A DNA stretch of 64,000 nucleotides from positions 2,515,501 to 2,579,500 of the forward strand of contig NZ_CP087190.1 of assembly GCF_024749165.1 (NCBI RefSeq). The letters are read 5' to 3'. The DNA is from Pseudomonas sp. B21-023 (GTDB taxonomy: Bacteria; Pseudomonadota; Gammaproteobacteria; Pseudomonadales; Pseudomonadaceae). The notes beneath the pieces are model-generated. The model ran no database searches, was not told where the DNA came from, and saw nothing but the letters and a program-made list of their open reading frames with translations. Below, one piece after another: positions 36,501 through 45,275 of the stretch (its first letter is position 1; every line of letters starts with the position of its first letter). The position numbers were made by a program, and so were the translations under genes.

Positions 36501-36572
36501 ATCGCGGGGCAAGCCCGCTCCCGCCATAGTTTGACTACGTGATTCAACGTGGGAGCGGGCTTGCACCGCGAT
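36501..36572. repeat. Inverted REP pair
   Basis: CGCGGGGCAAGCCCGCTCCC and GTGGGAGCGGGCTTGCACCGCG face each other between module copies 2 and 3. Confidence 0.75.
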
Positions 36573-36617
36573 AGCGTAATGAAGAACAACATAACAGCCA
36601 CTAACAAACAAAAAACT

Positions 36618-36661
36618 CTGCTCTTGATCTGCTCTTGATCTGCTCTTGATCTGCTCTTGAT
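36618..36661. repeat. 11-bp tandem array (CTGCTCTTGAT)4
   Basis: Four perfect units end exactly where module copy 3 begins with CTTGCTTCTAAG. Confidence 0.95.
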
Positions 36662-37032
<371 letters not shown>

Positions 37033-37172
37033 CTCGAAACCACCCCCTCTGATGAACCTTTCATGACAAAACTTCGGTAGCAATCCGCCACCCCCGTCAA
37101 AGCCATGGACACCAACAAGGCACCTGGCCATCAGGCCGATGAAGCCTTGAGAACCGGCCTGGGAGCGGGGCA

Positions 37173-37790
37173 ATGGGCACTATGGAACGCTACACGAAAG
37201 TGGGAATGCAGGAGCTCGATCAGCGTCTGGCCAAGATCGTCGAGGCCGCCCGCAAGCAGCCCGTCTCGGTCTACCGCTACGGCGCCCCCTGGGTATGGAT
37301 CGTCTCCCAGGACGACTGGCAGGCCGCCCTGCGCGAGGTGGCCAGCTGCGTGCCGCCCGGCCATTCGCTGGCGCTGCTCAAGCCGCGCATAGAGGCATTG
37401 CTGGACGCGCACCAGCCCGCGCTGGCGCTGCTGGCCGAACAGCAGGGCATGATCATCGCCCCGCGCACGCTGATGCATGTGCTGCTCCTGCAGCTGCTGT
37501 ATTCGGTGCCCAGCGAAAAGCAGCTCTACGAACAGCTCAACTACAACCTGCTGTTCCGCTGGTTCACCGGCCTGGAGCTGAAATCGCGGGTGTGGAACTT
37601 CAGCCTGTTCAGCCATGACCTCGGCGTGCTGCTGGGCAGCGCCATGGCCGTTTCGCTGCTGCAGCGCATGGTCGACGAAGTGCTCGGCGCAAGCCTGCAG
37701 GCCATGCCCGAGTTCAGCCTCAACCTGGCCCTGTTGCACAGCTGGCTGGCCCGCCACCAAGGCCAGGCCGCACCCAGCGACAACCACTAG
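37173..37790 (+). CDS. Phd/YefM-like N-terminus fused to a DUF772 (transposase N-domain) protein
   Basis: The 205-residue product begins with an antitoxin-like segment (MQELDQRLAKIVEAARKQPVSVYRYGAPWVWIVSQDDW) that resembles the Phd/YefM DNA-binding fold. Residues 90-160 look like the IS5-type transposase N-domain (LLLQLLYSVPSEKQLYEQLNYNLLFRWFTGL). The catalytic DDE part is absent, so it cannot transpose. GGGAG lies seven bases before the ATG. It is 35 bases before the TpsB gene. From memory, PA0691 of the P. aeruginosa pdt locus is a similar transposase-like protein in the same place, so it may be a regulatory element of the locus. Confidence 0.7.
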   Translation: MGTMERYTKVGMQELDQRLAKIVEAARKQPVSVYRYGAPWVWIVSQDDWQAALREVASCVPPGHSLALLKPRIEALLDAHQPALALLAEQQGMIIAPRTLMHVLLLQLLYSVPSEKQLYEQLNYNLLFRWFTGLELKSRVWNFSLFSHDLGVLLGSAMAVSLLQRMVDEVLGASLQAMPEFSLNLALLHSWLARHQGQAAPSDNH

Positions 37791-37825
37791 AAAACCAACG
37801 AATTCCTGGCGCTCAAGGGGGCGGT

Positions 37826-39406
37826 GTGGAGCATTTTTTCTTCAAGCGATGCGGCATGGGCGCAGGGGCGCTGCTGTGCCTGTTGGCGGTCGAGGTGACC
37901 GCGGACGAGGCGCAGCGCCGGGTCGAGATCAACGAGTACGTGGTGCGCGGCAACACCGTGCTCGACGCCCAGGCCATCGAAGAGGCGGTCTATCCCTACC
38001 TGGGGCCGGACAAGACCCTGGCCGACCTTGAAGGCGCCCGTGAGGCGTTGCAGAAAAGCTATCAGGCCCAAGGCTACCAGTCGGTGTTCGTCGAGCTGCC
38101 CGAGCAGAAGGTCGAAGGCGGCGTGGTCTACCTGCAGGTGAGCGAAACCAAGGTCGGCCGCGTGCGGGTGGTGGGCGCCAAGCATTACTCGCCGCTGGAG
38201 ATCCGTGAACAGGTGCCGGCGTTGGAGGAGGGCAAGGTCCCCGATTTCGCCCAGGTACAGAACGAGCTGGCCACGCTCAATCGTGCCCCGGGGCGGCAGG
38301 TCATGCCACTGGTGCGCGAAGGCCAGCGCCCGGGCACCATGGACGTCGACCTGCAGGTCGAGGACAAGCAACCCTGGAACCTGAGCCTGGGCCTGAACAA
38401 CGACCACAGCGCCGATACCGAGAAGCTGCGCAGTGTCGTCAGCCTGGGCTACAACAACCTCTGGCAGGCCGGCCACAGCGTCTCGCTGACCTGGTTCACC
38501 GCGCCCCAGGACCGTGACAACGCCGAGGTCTGGTCCGGGTCCTACGCCGCGCCGCTGAACGAGCGCTGGACCGTGCAGTTCTCCGGCTACCACTCCGACA
38601 GCAACGTCGCCACGGTGGGCGGTACCAATGTGTTGGGCAAGGGCCATTCCTACGGCGTTTCGGCGATCTATAACCTGCCGGGCGTCGGCGCCTGGGCCAA
38701 CGCACTGTCGATCGGCGTGGACTTCAAGGACTTCGACGAACAGGTCGGCCTGGGCGGCAGCAGCGACAAGGTCCCGCTCAAGTACGCCCCGATCACCCTG
38801 GGCTATACCGGCTACCGCTTCACCGAACAGGACCAGCTGAGCCTCGGCCTGAGCCTGGTGGCCGGGACGCGCAGCCTGCTGGGCTATGGCAGCGACGATT
38901 CCGAGTTCGATTACAAGCGCTACCGCGCCGACTCCAGCTTCGCCGCGCTCAAGGGCGACGGCAGCTACACCTTCGACTTCGCCGGCGCCTGGCAGAGCGC
39001 CTCCAAGCTGGCCTTCCAGCTGGCCTCGGGGCCGTTGGTGTCGAACGAACAGTTTGCCGCCGGTGGCGCCACCTCGGTGCGCGGCTATCTCGCCGCCGAA
39101 CGCACCGGGGACGACGGCCTGCTGTTCTCCCAGGAACTGCGCACCCCCTCCATTGGCCGCTACGTCGGCAGCTACATCAGCGACTGGCGCTTCTACCTGT
39201 TCGCCGAGGGTGCCCAGTTGCGCCTGCAGGACGCACTGCCCGAGCAGGACGACAGCTACAGCCTGGCCAGCGTCGGCGTCGGCACCCGCGCCACGCTCAA
39301 CGACTGGTTGTCCGGCAGCCTCGACTGGGCCTTGCCGCTCAAGGACGGCCCCAACACCGACAAGAACGCTTCCCGCGTGCACTTCAGCGTGCAGGCGACT
39401 TTTTGA
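37826..39406 (+). CDS. Two-partner secretion transporter (TpsB, ShlB/FhaC/HecB family; PdtB-like)
   Basis: The 526-residue outer-membrane protein has a signal-like N-terminus, POTRA domains at about 35-190 (INEYVVRGNTVLD, then VGRVRVVGAKHYSPLEIREQVP) and a 16-strand beta-barrel. The loop-6 signature SVRGYLAAERTGDDG lies near residue 420, and it ends in phenylalanine, as for Bam substrates. TpsB proteins export one large TpsA exoprotein, but none is encoded here. The start is GTG with AAGGGG upstream. It is followed by ExbB/ExbD/TonB-like genes, as in the P. aeruginosa pdt locus. Confidence 0.85.
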   Translation: MEHFFFKRCGMGAGALLCLLAVEVTADEAQRRVEINEYVVRGNTVLDAQAIEEAVYPYLGPDKTLADLEGAREALQKSYQAQGYQSVFVELPEQKVEGGVVYLQVSETKVGRVRVVGAKHYSPLEIREQVPALEEGKVPDFAQVQNELATLNRAPGRQVMPLVREGQRPGTMDVDLQVEDKQPWNLSLGLNNDHSADTEKLRSVVSLGYNNLWQAGHSVSLTWFTAPQDRDNAEVWSGSYAAPLNERWTVQFSGYHSDSNVATVGGTNVLGKGHSYGVSAIYNLPGVGAWANALSIGVDFKDFDEQVGLGGSSDKVPLKYAPITLGYTGYRFTEQDQLSLGLSLVAGTRSLLGYGSDDSEFDYKRYRADSSFAALKGDGSYTFDFAGAWQSASKLAFQLASGPLVSNEQFAAGGATSVRGYLAAERTGDDGLLFSQELRTPSIGRYVGSYISDWRFYLFAEGAQLRLQDALPEQDDSYSLASVGVGTRATLNDWLSGSLDWALPLKDGPNTDKNASRVHFSVQATF

Positions 39407-39446
39407 ACGATTGACCTACTGACCGGCATCGGCCTGGAGACCTCTC

Positions 39447-41252
39447 ATGCAACGCCTGATATTGACCTTGCTGCTGTGCCTGGGCTTCGCCCTGCCGGGC
39501 AGCGCCAGCGCCTGGTGGCAGGACGACTGGATGTACCGCAAGCAGATCGCCGTGGACACCACGCCCCAGGGCGCCGGCCTGACCCAGGCGCTGGGCCGCA
39601 CCGCGCTGCTGGTGCGTCTGCACACCGGCAACTTCAGCTTCGACGGCGTCAGCGAAACCGGCGCGGACATCCGCTTCGTCGCTGCCGACGACAAGACCGT
39701 GCTCAACCACCATGTCGAGCAGTTCGATCCACTGATGGGCATGGCGCTGATCTGGGTCGACGTGCCGCGTATCGAGCCTGGCCAGCGCCAGGACCTGTGG
39801 ATGTACTACGGCAACCCCAAGGCCCAGGCACCCGCCGGCCAGCCGAGCTTCGACGCCGACTACACCGCGCTCTACCACTTCGACGGTGCCACCGCCCGTG
39901 ACGCCAGTCCTTACGGTAACCAGCTGCAAGGACCAACGGTCAGTGTCGATGGTGTGATTGGCCGGGCCATCCAGCTCGGGGGACAAGCCTTGCAACTGCC
40001 CGCCAGCGCCTCGCTGCAACTGCCGGCGGGTGCGGCGTTCAGCTTCAGCACCTGGCTGCGCCAGGACCAGGCGGTGGGTGAGCAACTGCTGCTGGCGCGC
40101 CGCGAGGCCGGCCACAGCCTGCTGCTCGGCCTGGCCGAAGGCGTGCCCTTCATCGAGGTGGACGGCCAGCGTGCCGCCGCCAATCAGGCGCTCGGAGCCG
40201 GCCAATGGCAGCATCTGGCGCTGGTGGGCGAGGGCGGCAACCTCACGCTGCTGCTCGAAGGCCAGCCGGTCGCGCGACTGTCCGCGAGCCTGGCGGCCTT
40301 CAGCGGCGCCATCGGCATCGGTGGCGACCTGCCAGCGGCCGAGGGCGAGGCCGCCGGCCACTACGCGACCTTTGTCGGCGCCCTGGACGAGCTGCGTGTT
40401 TCCCGCGTCGCCCGCAGCCAGGCCAGCCTGCAGGCCGACGTGCTGGCCCAGGGTGCCGAGTCGCGCCTGGTGGTCTATGGCGTTGACGAAGAACAATCCG
40501 GCTTCGGCTTCGGCGGCCTGGGCTTCCTGCTCAAGGCGGTGCCGGTGGACGCCTGGGTAATCATCGCTGTCCTGGTGCTGATGATGGTGCAGTCGTGGGT
40601 GATCATGCTGCGCAAGCAGCGCACGCTCAACCGCGTCACCGCCGCCAATACGCGCTTTCGCGAGCGTTTCGCCACGGTCGGCACGCGCCTCGAACAGTTC
40701 GCCGACGATCGCGAACTGCATGACCGACTGACCGACTCCTCGCTGTGGCGCCTGTACCTGGTGGCGGTGCAGGAAATCCGCACCCGCCGCGCCCAGGGCG
40801 CCGACACCAGTGAAGTGTCCGCGGCCACCATCGAAGCCATCCGCTGCTCCATGGACGGCGTGCGCACCCGCGAGAACCAGGCGCTGTCGTCGAAACTGTC
40901 GACCCTGTCCAACGCCATTGCCGGCGGCCCCTACATCGGCCTGCTGGGCACGGTGCTGGGGATCATGGTGGTGTTCCTCGGCACCGCCATGGCCGGCGAC
41001 GTCAACATCAACGCCATCGCCCCGGGCATGGCCGCGGCGCTGCTGGCCACCGCCATGGGCCTGTTCGTCGCCATCCCCGCGCTGTTCGGCTACAACCGCC
41101 TGACCACGCGCAACCGCGAAGTCAGCGCCGACATGCGGGTGTTCGTCGACGAGTTCATCACCCGCCTGGCCGAGCTGCACGGCGAGGGCCAGGCCGGTGA
41201 AGCGGCGCTGCGTCCGGCCGGGCGCAGCGTCAACCCGTCGATCCCGGCGTGA
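39447..41252 (+). CDS. DUF2341-LamG-ExbB/TolQ fusion proton-channel protein
   Basis: The 601-residue protein has a signal peptide, then a periplasmic DUF2341 domain (WWQDDWMYRKQIAVD, about 22-130). A LamG/concanavalin-like domain follows (about 140-335, YHFDGATARDASPYGN, FSFSTWLRQ). The last part is an ExbB/MotA/TolQ domain with three membrane helices (about 365-390, 490-510 and 525-550), including the signature GPYIGLLGTVLGIMVVF. The ectodomain may sense or bind a polysaccharide or exoprotein near the channel, which is inference. ExbD follows 10 bases after the stop. Confidence 0.85.
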   Translation: MQRLILTLLLCLGFALPGSASAWWQDDWMYRKQIAVDTTPQGAGLTQALGRTALLVRLHTGNFSFDGVSETGADIRFVAADDKTVLNHHVEQFDPLMGMALIWVDVPRIEPGQRQDLWMYYGNPKAQAPAGQPSFDADYTALYHFDGATARDASPYGNQLQGPTVSVDGVIGRAIQLGGQALQLPASASLQLPAGAAFSFSTWLRQDQAVGEQLLLARREAGHSLLLGLAEGVPFIEVDGQRAAANQALGAGQWQHLALVGEGGNLTLLLEGQPVARLSASLAAFSGAIGIGGDLPAAEGEAAGHYATFVGALDELRVSRVARSQASLQADVLAQGAESRLVVYGVDEEQSGFGFGGLGFLLKAVPVDAWVIIAVLVLMMVQSWVIMLRKQRTLNRVTAANTRFRERFATVGTRLEQFADDRELHDRLTDSSLWRLYLVAVQEIRTRRAQGADTSEVSAATIEAIRCSMDGVRTRENQALSSKLSTLSNAIAGGPYIGLLGTVLGIMVVFLGTAMAGDVNINAIAPGMAAALLATAMGLFVAIPALFGYNRLTTRNREVSADMRVFVDEFITRLAELHGEGQAGEAALRPAGRSVNPSIPA

Positions 41253-41262
41253 GGAGGCAGCC

Positions 41263-41688
41263 ATGGCATCCGTGAACAACGCCCAAGACGACGACGCCGA
41301 CGCCGCGGTCGACAGCATCAACATCACCCCGCTGGTGGATGTGCTGATGGTGGTGCTGGTGATGTTCATCCTCACCGCCACCGCGCAGGTCTCCGGGATC
41401 CAGGTGCAACTGCCCAAGGCCAGCGCCACGGTGTCGCTGGCCCAGCCCAAGACCAAGGCGATCTCGATCAACGATGCCGGCCAGGTGTTCCTCGACGCCT
41501 ACCCGGTGACGCTGCAGGAGCTGGAGGACCGCCTGCGCAGCGAAAAGGCACGCAGCCCGGATTTCCCGTTGATCGTGCGCGGTGACGCGGGCGTGCAGTA
41601 CCAGAAGGTGGTCGAGGTGCTCGACCTGCTGCGCCGTCTCGAACTGGCCCAGGTCGGGCTGGTCACCGGCAAGCCGAACCAGGGGTGA
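41263..41688 (+). CDS. exbD: ExbD/TolR-family protein
   Basis: The 141-residue protein has a short cytoplasmic N-terminus, one membrane helix (ITPLVDVLMVVLVMFILTA at about 21-39) with the essential proton-carrying aspartate in PLVDV, and a periplasmic domain. It should form the energising channel with the upstream ExbB fusion. GAGGAGG precedes the ATG. Confidence 0.9.
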   Translation: MASVNNAQDDDADAAVDSINITPLVDVLMVVLVMFILTATAQVSGIQVQLPKASATVSLAQPKTKAISINDAGQVFLDAYPVTLQELEDRLRSEKARSPDFPLIVRGDAGVQYQKVVEVLDLLRRLELAQVGLVTGKPNQG

Positions 41689-41696
41689 GGGCAGGC

Positions 41697-42371
41697 ATGG
41701 AACCTAAAGCCAACTTCCGCCGCCTGCTGACCTGGGCCGTGCTCGCCGTCGCTGGCGCGGGCCTGGCCTGGCTGCTGTGGCAGTGGGCCAACGACATGGC
41801 CGGGGTGCGCCGCGAGGCGCCCAAGGTGCCGGCGATCATCCCGCTGCCGCCGCCTCCACCGCCGCCCCCGCCCGAGCCGCCCAAGGAGCCTGAACCGCCG
41901 GTCGAGGAAAAGATCGTCGAGCCGCAGCCGGTGCCCGAGGCCGAGGAGGTCAAGCCCGCCGAGGACGCGCCGGACCCGGCCCAGGACCTGGCCGACCCCA
42001 TGCAGATGGACGGCGACGCCCAAGCGGGCGGCGACAGCTTCAACGTCGGTGCCGGCAAAGGCGGCGGCATGGCCGGTGGCGGCGGTGGCGGCCTGGGCAG
42101 CGGCACCTATAGCCAGTACCTGGCCTATGCCTTCCAGCGCCTGCTGCGCGACAACCCCGAGCTGCGCAACCTGGTGTTCAACCTGCAGGCCGAAATCTGG
42201 CTCAGCGCCGCCGGCGAGATCACCCGGGTCGAGCTGCTGCGCGGCAGCGGCGAGCCCGAGGTCGATGCCCAGGTGCTCGCCGCCCTGCGCGGCGCCCGCG
42301 CCCTCGACCAGCGCCCGCCGGCCAACCTGACCTTGCCGGTGAAGATCGCCCTGCAGGGGCGCCGGCCATGA
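41697..42371 (+). CDS. TonB-like energy-transducing protein
   Basis: The 224-residue protein has one N-terminal membrane helix (about 11-30), a Pro/Glu-rich spacer (PPPPPPPPPEPPKEPEPP), a Gly-rich linker, and a C-terminal domain with TonB/TolA-like features (YAFQRLLRDNPELRN, IWLSAAGEITRVELLRGSGE). Together with ExbB and ExbD it forms a dedicated Ton complex. The ATG at 41697 has GAGG six bases upstream. The likely outer-membrane client is the TpsB or the putative porin in this operon; no TonB box was located. Confidence 0.82.
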   Translation: MEPKANFRRLLTWAVLAVAGAGLAWLLWQWANDMAGVRREAPKVPAIIPLPPPPPPPPPEPPKEPEPPVEEKIVEPQPVPEAEEVKPAEDAPDPAQDLADPMQMDGDAQAGGDSFNVGAGKGGGMAGGGGGGLGSGTYSQYLAYAFQRLLRDNPELRNLVFNLQAEIWLSAAGEITRVELLRGSGEPEVDAQVLAALRGARALDQRPPANLTLPVKIALQGRRP

Positions 42372-42409
42372 ACAACGAAGCACGACTGACCCACAGGAGC
42401 TGCAAACCC

Positions 42410-44107
42410 ATGAAGTGCCCAGTCAACCGATTGACCCTGGCGCTCGGCCTGCTGGCCGCCGCCACCGCGGTCGGTCCGGCCGTCGCCCACGCCGCGCCGT
42501 CGGAGAACGCGACCGTCAACCTGATCCGCCTGCTGGTGGAACAGGGCGTGCTCAAGCAGGACAAGGCCGACGCGCTGATCGCCCAGGCCGAGCGCGAGGC
42601 CCAGCAGGCGCAGGCTGTCAGCGCCGCGCCGATCGTCGCCCAGGCCCCCGCGGCCAACGGCGAAGTGCGCGTGCAGTATGTGCCGGCCATCGTCCGCCAG
42701 CAGATCCGCGATGAGATCAAGGCCGAGGTGATGAACACCGCCAAGCAGGAAAACTGGGCCGCGCCGAACACTTTCCCCGACTGGGCCTCGCGCATCAGCT
42801 TCGACGGCGACCTGCGCCTGCGCTACGAGTCGCGCGGCTACGCCGATGGCAACAGCAACGAGATCGTCGACTTCGCCAAGCTCAATGACAAGGGCCCGTA
42901 CGATGTCAACGCCAACAGCGGCTCGAACCTGCCGCCGCTGCTTAACACCCGCGAGGACCGCGACAGCCTCCTGCGCCTGCGCGCGCGCTTCGGCCTCAAG
43001 GCCCAGCTGGCGGACAACTGGGTGGCCGGCATCCGCGTCGCCACCGGCTCCAACAACAACCCGGTGTCGACCACCCAGAACCTCGGTGGCGGCTTCGGCA
43101 AGAAGGACATCTGGCTCGACCAGGGCTATGTCACCTGGACGCCCAGCGAGCGACTGACGTTGACCGGCGGGCGCATCGCCAATCCGTTCATGTCCACCGA
43201 CGTCCTCTATTCCCACGACCTCAACTTCGATGGCGTGGCGGCGATCTTCGACCAGCCGCTGAACCGCGACCTCAGCCTGTTCGGCACCGTCGGCGCGTTC
43301 CCTGTGCAGTACAGCGACGACAGCGCCAGCAGCAACGGCCTGGACAAGGAGGACAGCGACAACAAGTGGCTGTACGGCGCGCAGCTGGGCGCGAAATGGG
43401 CGCTCAACGACCATCACCGCCTCAAGGGCGCGATGGCCTACTACCGCTTCGACGACATCGCCGGCGAGCGCTCCAGCCCCTGCGCGCCCTGGGATGGCCA
43501 GCCGGCCTGCGACAGCGACGAAACCCGCCCGACCTTCATGCAGAAGGGCAACACGGTGTTCCTGCTGCGCGACATCACGCCCAATCCGGCCAACCCGGCG
43601 GCCACGCCGCAGCCGCAGTTCGTCGGCATCGCCTCGGAGTTCGAACTGCTCGACCTGAACCTGGTGTGGGATGCCGACCTGCCTCATGACTTCAAGCTGC
43701 GCAGCCAGGCCAACTACATCCACAACCTGGCCTACGACGAGGGCGACATGCGCAAGCGTTCGGCCGGCCAGTTGGCCAACAACATCGACGAGAACGGCAA
43801 CATCAAGAGCGGCGGCGACGCCTGGATGTTGCAGTTCACCCTGGGCAACGCCCTGGACATGCGCAAGGCCGGCGACTGGAACCTGTTCGCCGGTTACAAG
43901 CGCATCGAGCCTGACGCGCTGCCGGACGGGTTCAACGACTCGAGCTTCCACCTCGGCGGCACCAACGCCAAGGGCTATTTCCTCGGTGGCAACTACGGCC
44001 TGGCCGACAACGTCTACGCTACAGCCCGTTGGTTGAGTAGCGAGGCAGTCTACGGCGCGCCGTTTGACATCGATGTGCTACAACTTGAAGTCAACACGCG
44101 GTTCTAG
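42410..44107 (+). CDS. Putative outer-membrane porin
   Basis: The 565-residue product has a signal peptide (LTLALGLLAAATAVGPAVAHA), a helical coiled-coil stretch (about 28-75, VLKQDKADALIAQAEREAQQAQ) and then a beta-barrel that starts near FDGDLRLRYESRGY. It ends in an aromatic strand (LEVNTRF). This is the layout of the 'putative porin' family, with an N-terminal periplasmic trimerisation helix. An ATG at 42368 overlaps the tonB-like stop (ATGA), but the signal peptide favours 42410. The substrate is unknown. Confidence 0.82.
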   Translation: MKCPVNRLTLALGLLAAATAVGPAVAHAAPSENATVNLIRLLVEQGVLKQDKADALIAQAEREAQQAQAVSAAPIVAQAPAANGEVRVQYVPAIVRQQIRDEIKAEVMNTAKQENWAAPNTFPDWASRISFDGDLRLRYESRGYADGNSNEIVDFAKLNDKGPYDVNANSGSNLPPLLNTREDRDSLLRLRARFGLKAQLADNWVAGIRVATGSNNNPVSTTQNLGGGFGKKDIWLDQGYVTWTPSERLTLTGGRIANPFMSTDVLYSHDLNFDGVAAIFDQPLNRDLSLFGTVGAFPVQYSDDSASSNGLDKEDSDNKWLYGAQLGAKWALNDHHRLKGAMAYYRFDDIAGERSSPCAPWDGQPACDSDETRPTFMQKGNTVFLLRDITPNPANPAATPQPQFVGIASEFELLDLNLVWDADLPHDFKLRSQANYIHNLAYDEGDMRKRSAGQLANNIDENGNIKSGGDAWMLQFTLGNALDMRKAGDWNLFAGYKRIEPDALPDGFNDSSFHLGGTNAKGYFLGGNYGLADNVYATARWLSSEAVYGAPFDIDVLQLEVNTRF

Positions 44108-44122
44108 GGAAGGAGCACGGGC

Positions 44123-44770
44123 ATGAACAAGGGAGTCTATCGCCATCGTTGCGCCTGGTTGATGCTGGCGCTGGGCGCAAGCCTGGCCGCCTCGGCGTCG
44201 GCCGAAACCCTCGAAGAGCGCCTGCGCACCCAGCTGCGCAGCACCACGCAACAGCTGCAGGCCCTGCAGAGCGAGCAGGCCCAGGCCAGCGCCGCCCGCC
44301 AGGCGGCGGAACAGCAACGCGACGCGGCCCTGGGCCAGGTGCGCGAGCTGACCGCGCAACTGGCCAAGGCGCGCGGCCAGAGCGAACAGCTCGCCGGCCA
44401 GCAGCAGGCCGTGCACAGCCAGGCCCAGGCGCTGGTGGCCAGCAGCAACGAACAACTGCACAAGTACAAGCAGGCCTATGACGAACTGCTGGGCATGGCG
44501 CGCGCCAAGGAAAGCGAGCGTGCCGGCCTGCAGGCACAACTGGCCGAACGCGATGGCCAGGTGCAGCAGTGCCAGGCGCGCAACCAGCAGATGTACGGGG
44601 TGGCCAAGGAGATGCTGGCCGCCTTTGAGAAGGTCGATATCGCCGATGTGATGAAGATGCGCCAGCCCTTTGCTGGCTCGGCCCGGGTCCGCTTCGAGGA
44701 ACTGGCCCAGGCCTATGGCGACAGACTCTACGAAAGCCAGTTCGACGCCCCCACGGGCGTGACCCAGTGA
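44123..44770 (+). CDS. Periplasmic coiled-coil protein
   Basis: The 215-residue product has a signal peptide to about residue 27, then a long heptad-rich Gln/Ala/Glu helix (about 30-155) and a short conserved tail (ADVMKMRQPFAGSARVRFEELAQAYGDRLYE). I recognise no named domain. It lies 15 bases behind the porin gene within the same operon and could scaffold the Ton/porin assembly (inference). Confidence 0.78.
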   Translation: MNKGVYRHRCAWLMLALGASLAASASAETLEERLRTQLRSTTQQLQALQSEQAQASAARQAAEQQRDAALGQVRELTAQLAKARGQSEQLAGQQQAVHSQAQALVASSNEQLHKYKQAYDELLGMARAKESERAGLQAQLAERDGQVQQCQARNQQMYGVAKEMLAAFEKVDIADVMKMRQPFAGSARVRFEELAQAYGDRLYESQFDAPTGVTQ

Positions 44771-44798
44771 CGTTTTCTCAACGCAAGGAAGTAAGCAC

Positions 44799-45275
44799 AT
44801 GACCGAAGTCACCCTGATCGAAACCGTTAGCGCCGACTCCCTGACCAAGCTGCTGCAGGATGCCGGCTGCCGGGTCAATCGCACCGAGCAGAATGCCGTG
44901 GTGCAGTTGCTCAGCGCCAGCCAGGGCGTGGGTTACGCCGTACGTTTCGGCAACCGGGCGCTGAACCAGGAAGGCGAGTTCCTCGATTTTACCTTCAGTT
45001 GCGCGCTGCGTATCCAGGGCGAGCTGCCCGCGGGCCTGGCCGAGCGCTGGAACGCCACCCGGCGTTTCGCCCGCCTGTCGGTACAGGGCGAGTTCCTGGT
45101 AATGGAGAAGGACGTGGTGGTTGCCGACGGCGTCAGCGAGAAGCACCTGCTTGGCAGCCTGTTGCTGTGGGATCGCCTGCTGCAGGAGTTCATCGTCTAC
45201 CTGCGTGACTACAGCCGCAATGTCGCCGAAACGGCGCCCGAGCAGGTGGCCAGCGATGCGGTGAGCGCTTCGTGA
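44799..45275 (+). CDS. YbjN-like (secretion-chaperone fold) protein
   Basis: The 158-residue protein lacks a signal peptide. The central segment GLAERWNATRRFARLSVQGEFLVMEKDVVVADG matches the YbjN pattern (WN...RFAR), related to type III secretion chaperones. A cytoplasmic chaperone or regulator of the locus is plausible. AAGGAAG precedes the ATG. Its stop overlaps the GTG start of the next gene (GTGA). Confidence 0.72.
   Translation: MTEVTLIETVSADSLTKLLQDAGCRVNRTEQNAVVQLLSASQGVGYAVRFGNRALNQEGEFLDFTFSCALRIQGELPAGLAERWNATRRFARLSVQGEFLVMEKDVVVADGVSEKHLLGSLLLWDRLLQEFIVYLRDYSRNVAETAPEQVASDAVSAS

Noticed and set aside
36210..36611. Frames inside the repeat modules (MDARQAL..., GRSARSSREQG... type)
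   Set aside because: Similar frames recur in each copy only because the DNA repeats. Substitutions follow base pairing of stems and not codon positions.
37173..37790. Functional insertion sequence
   Set aside because: Only the DNA-binding part of a transposase is present. No DDE core and no terminal inverted repeats were seen around it.
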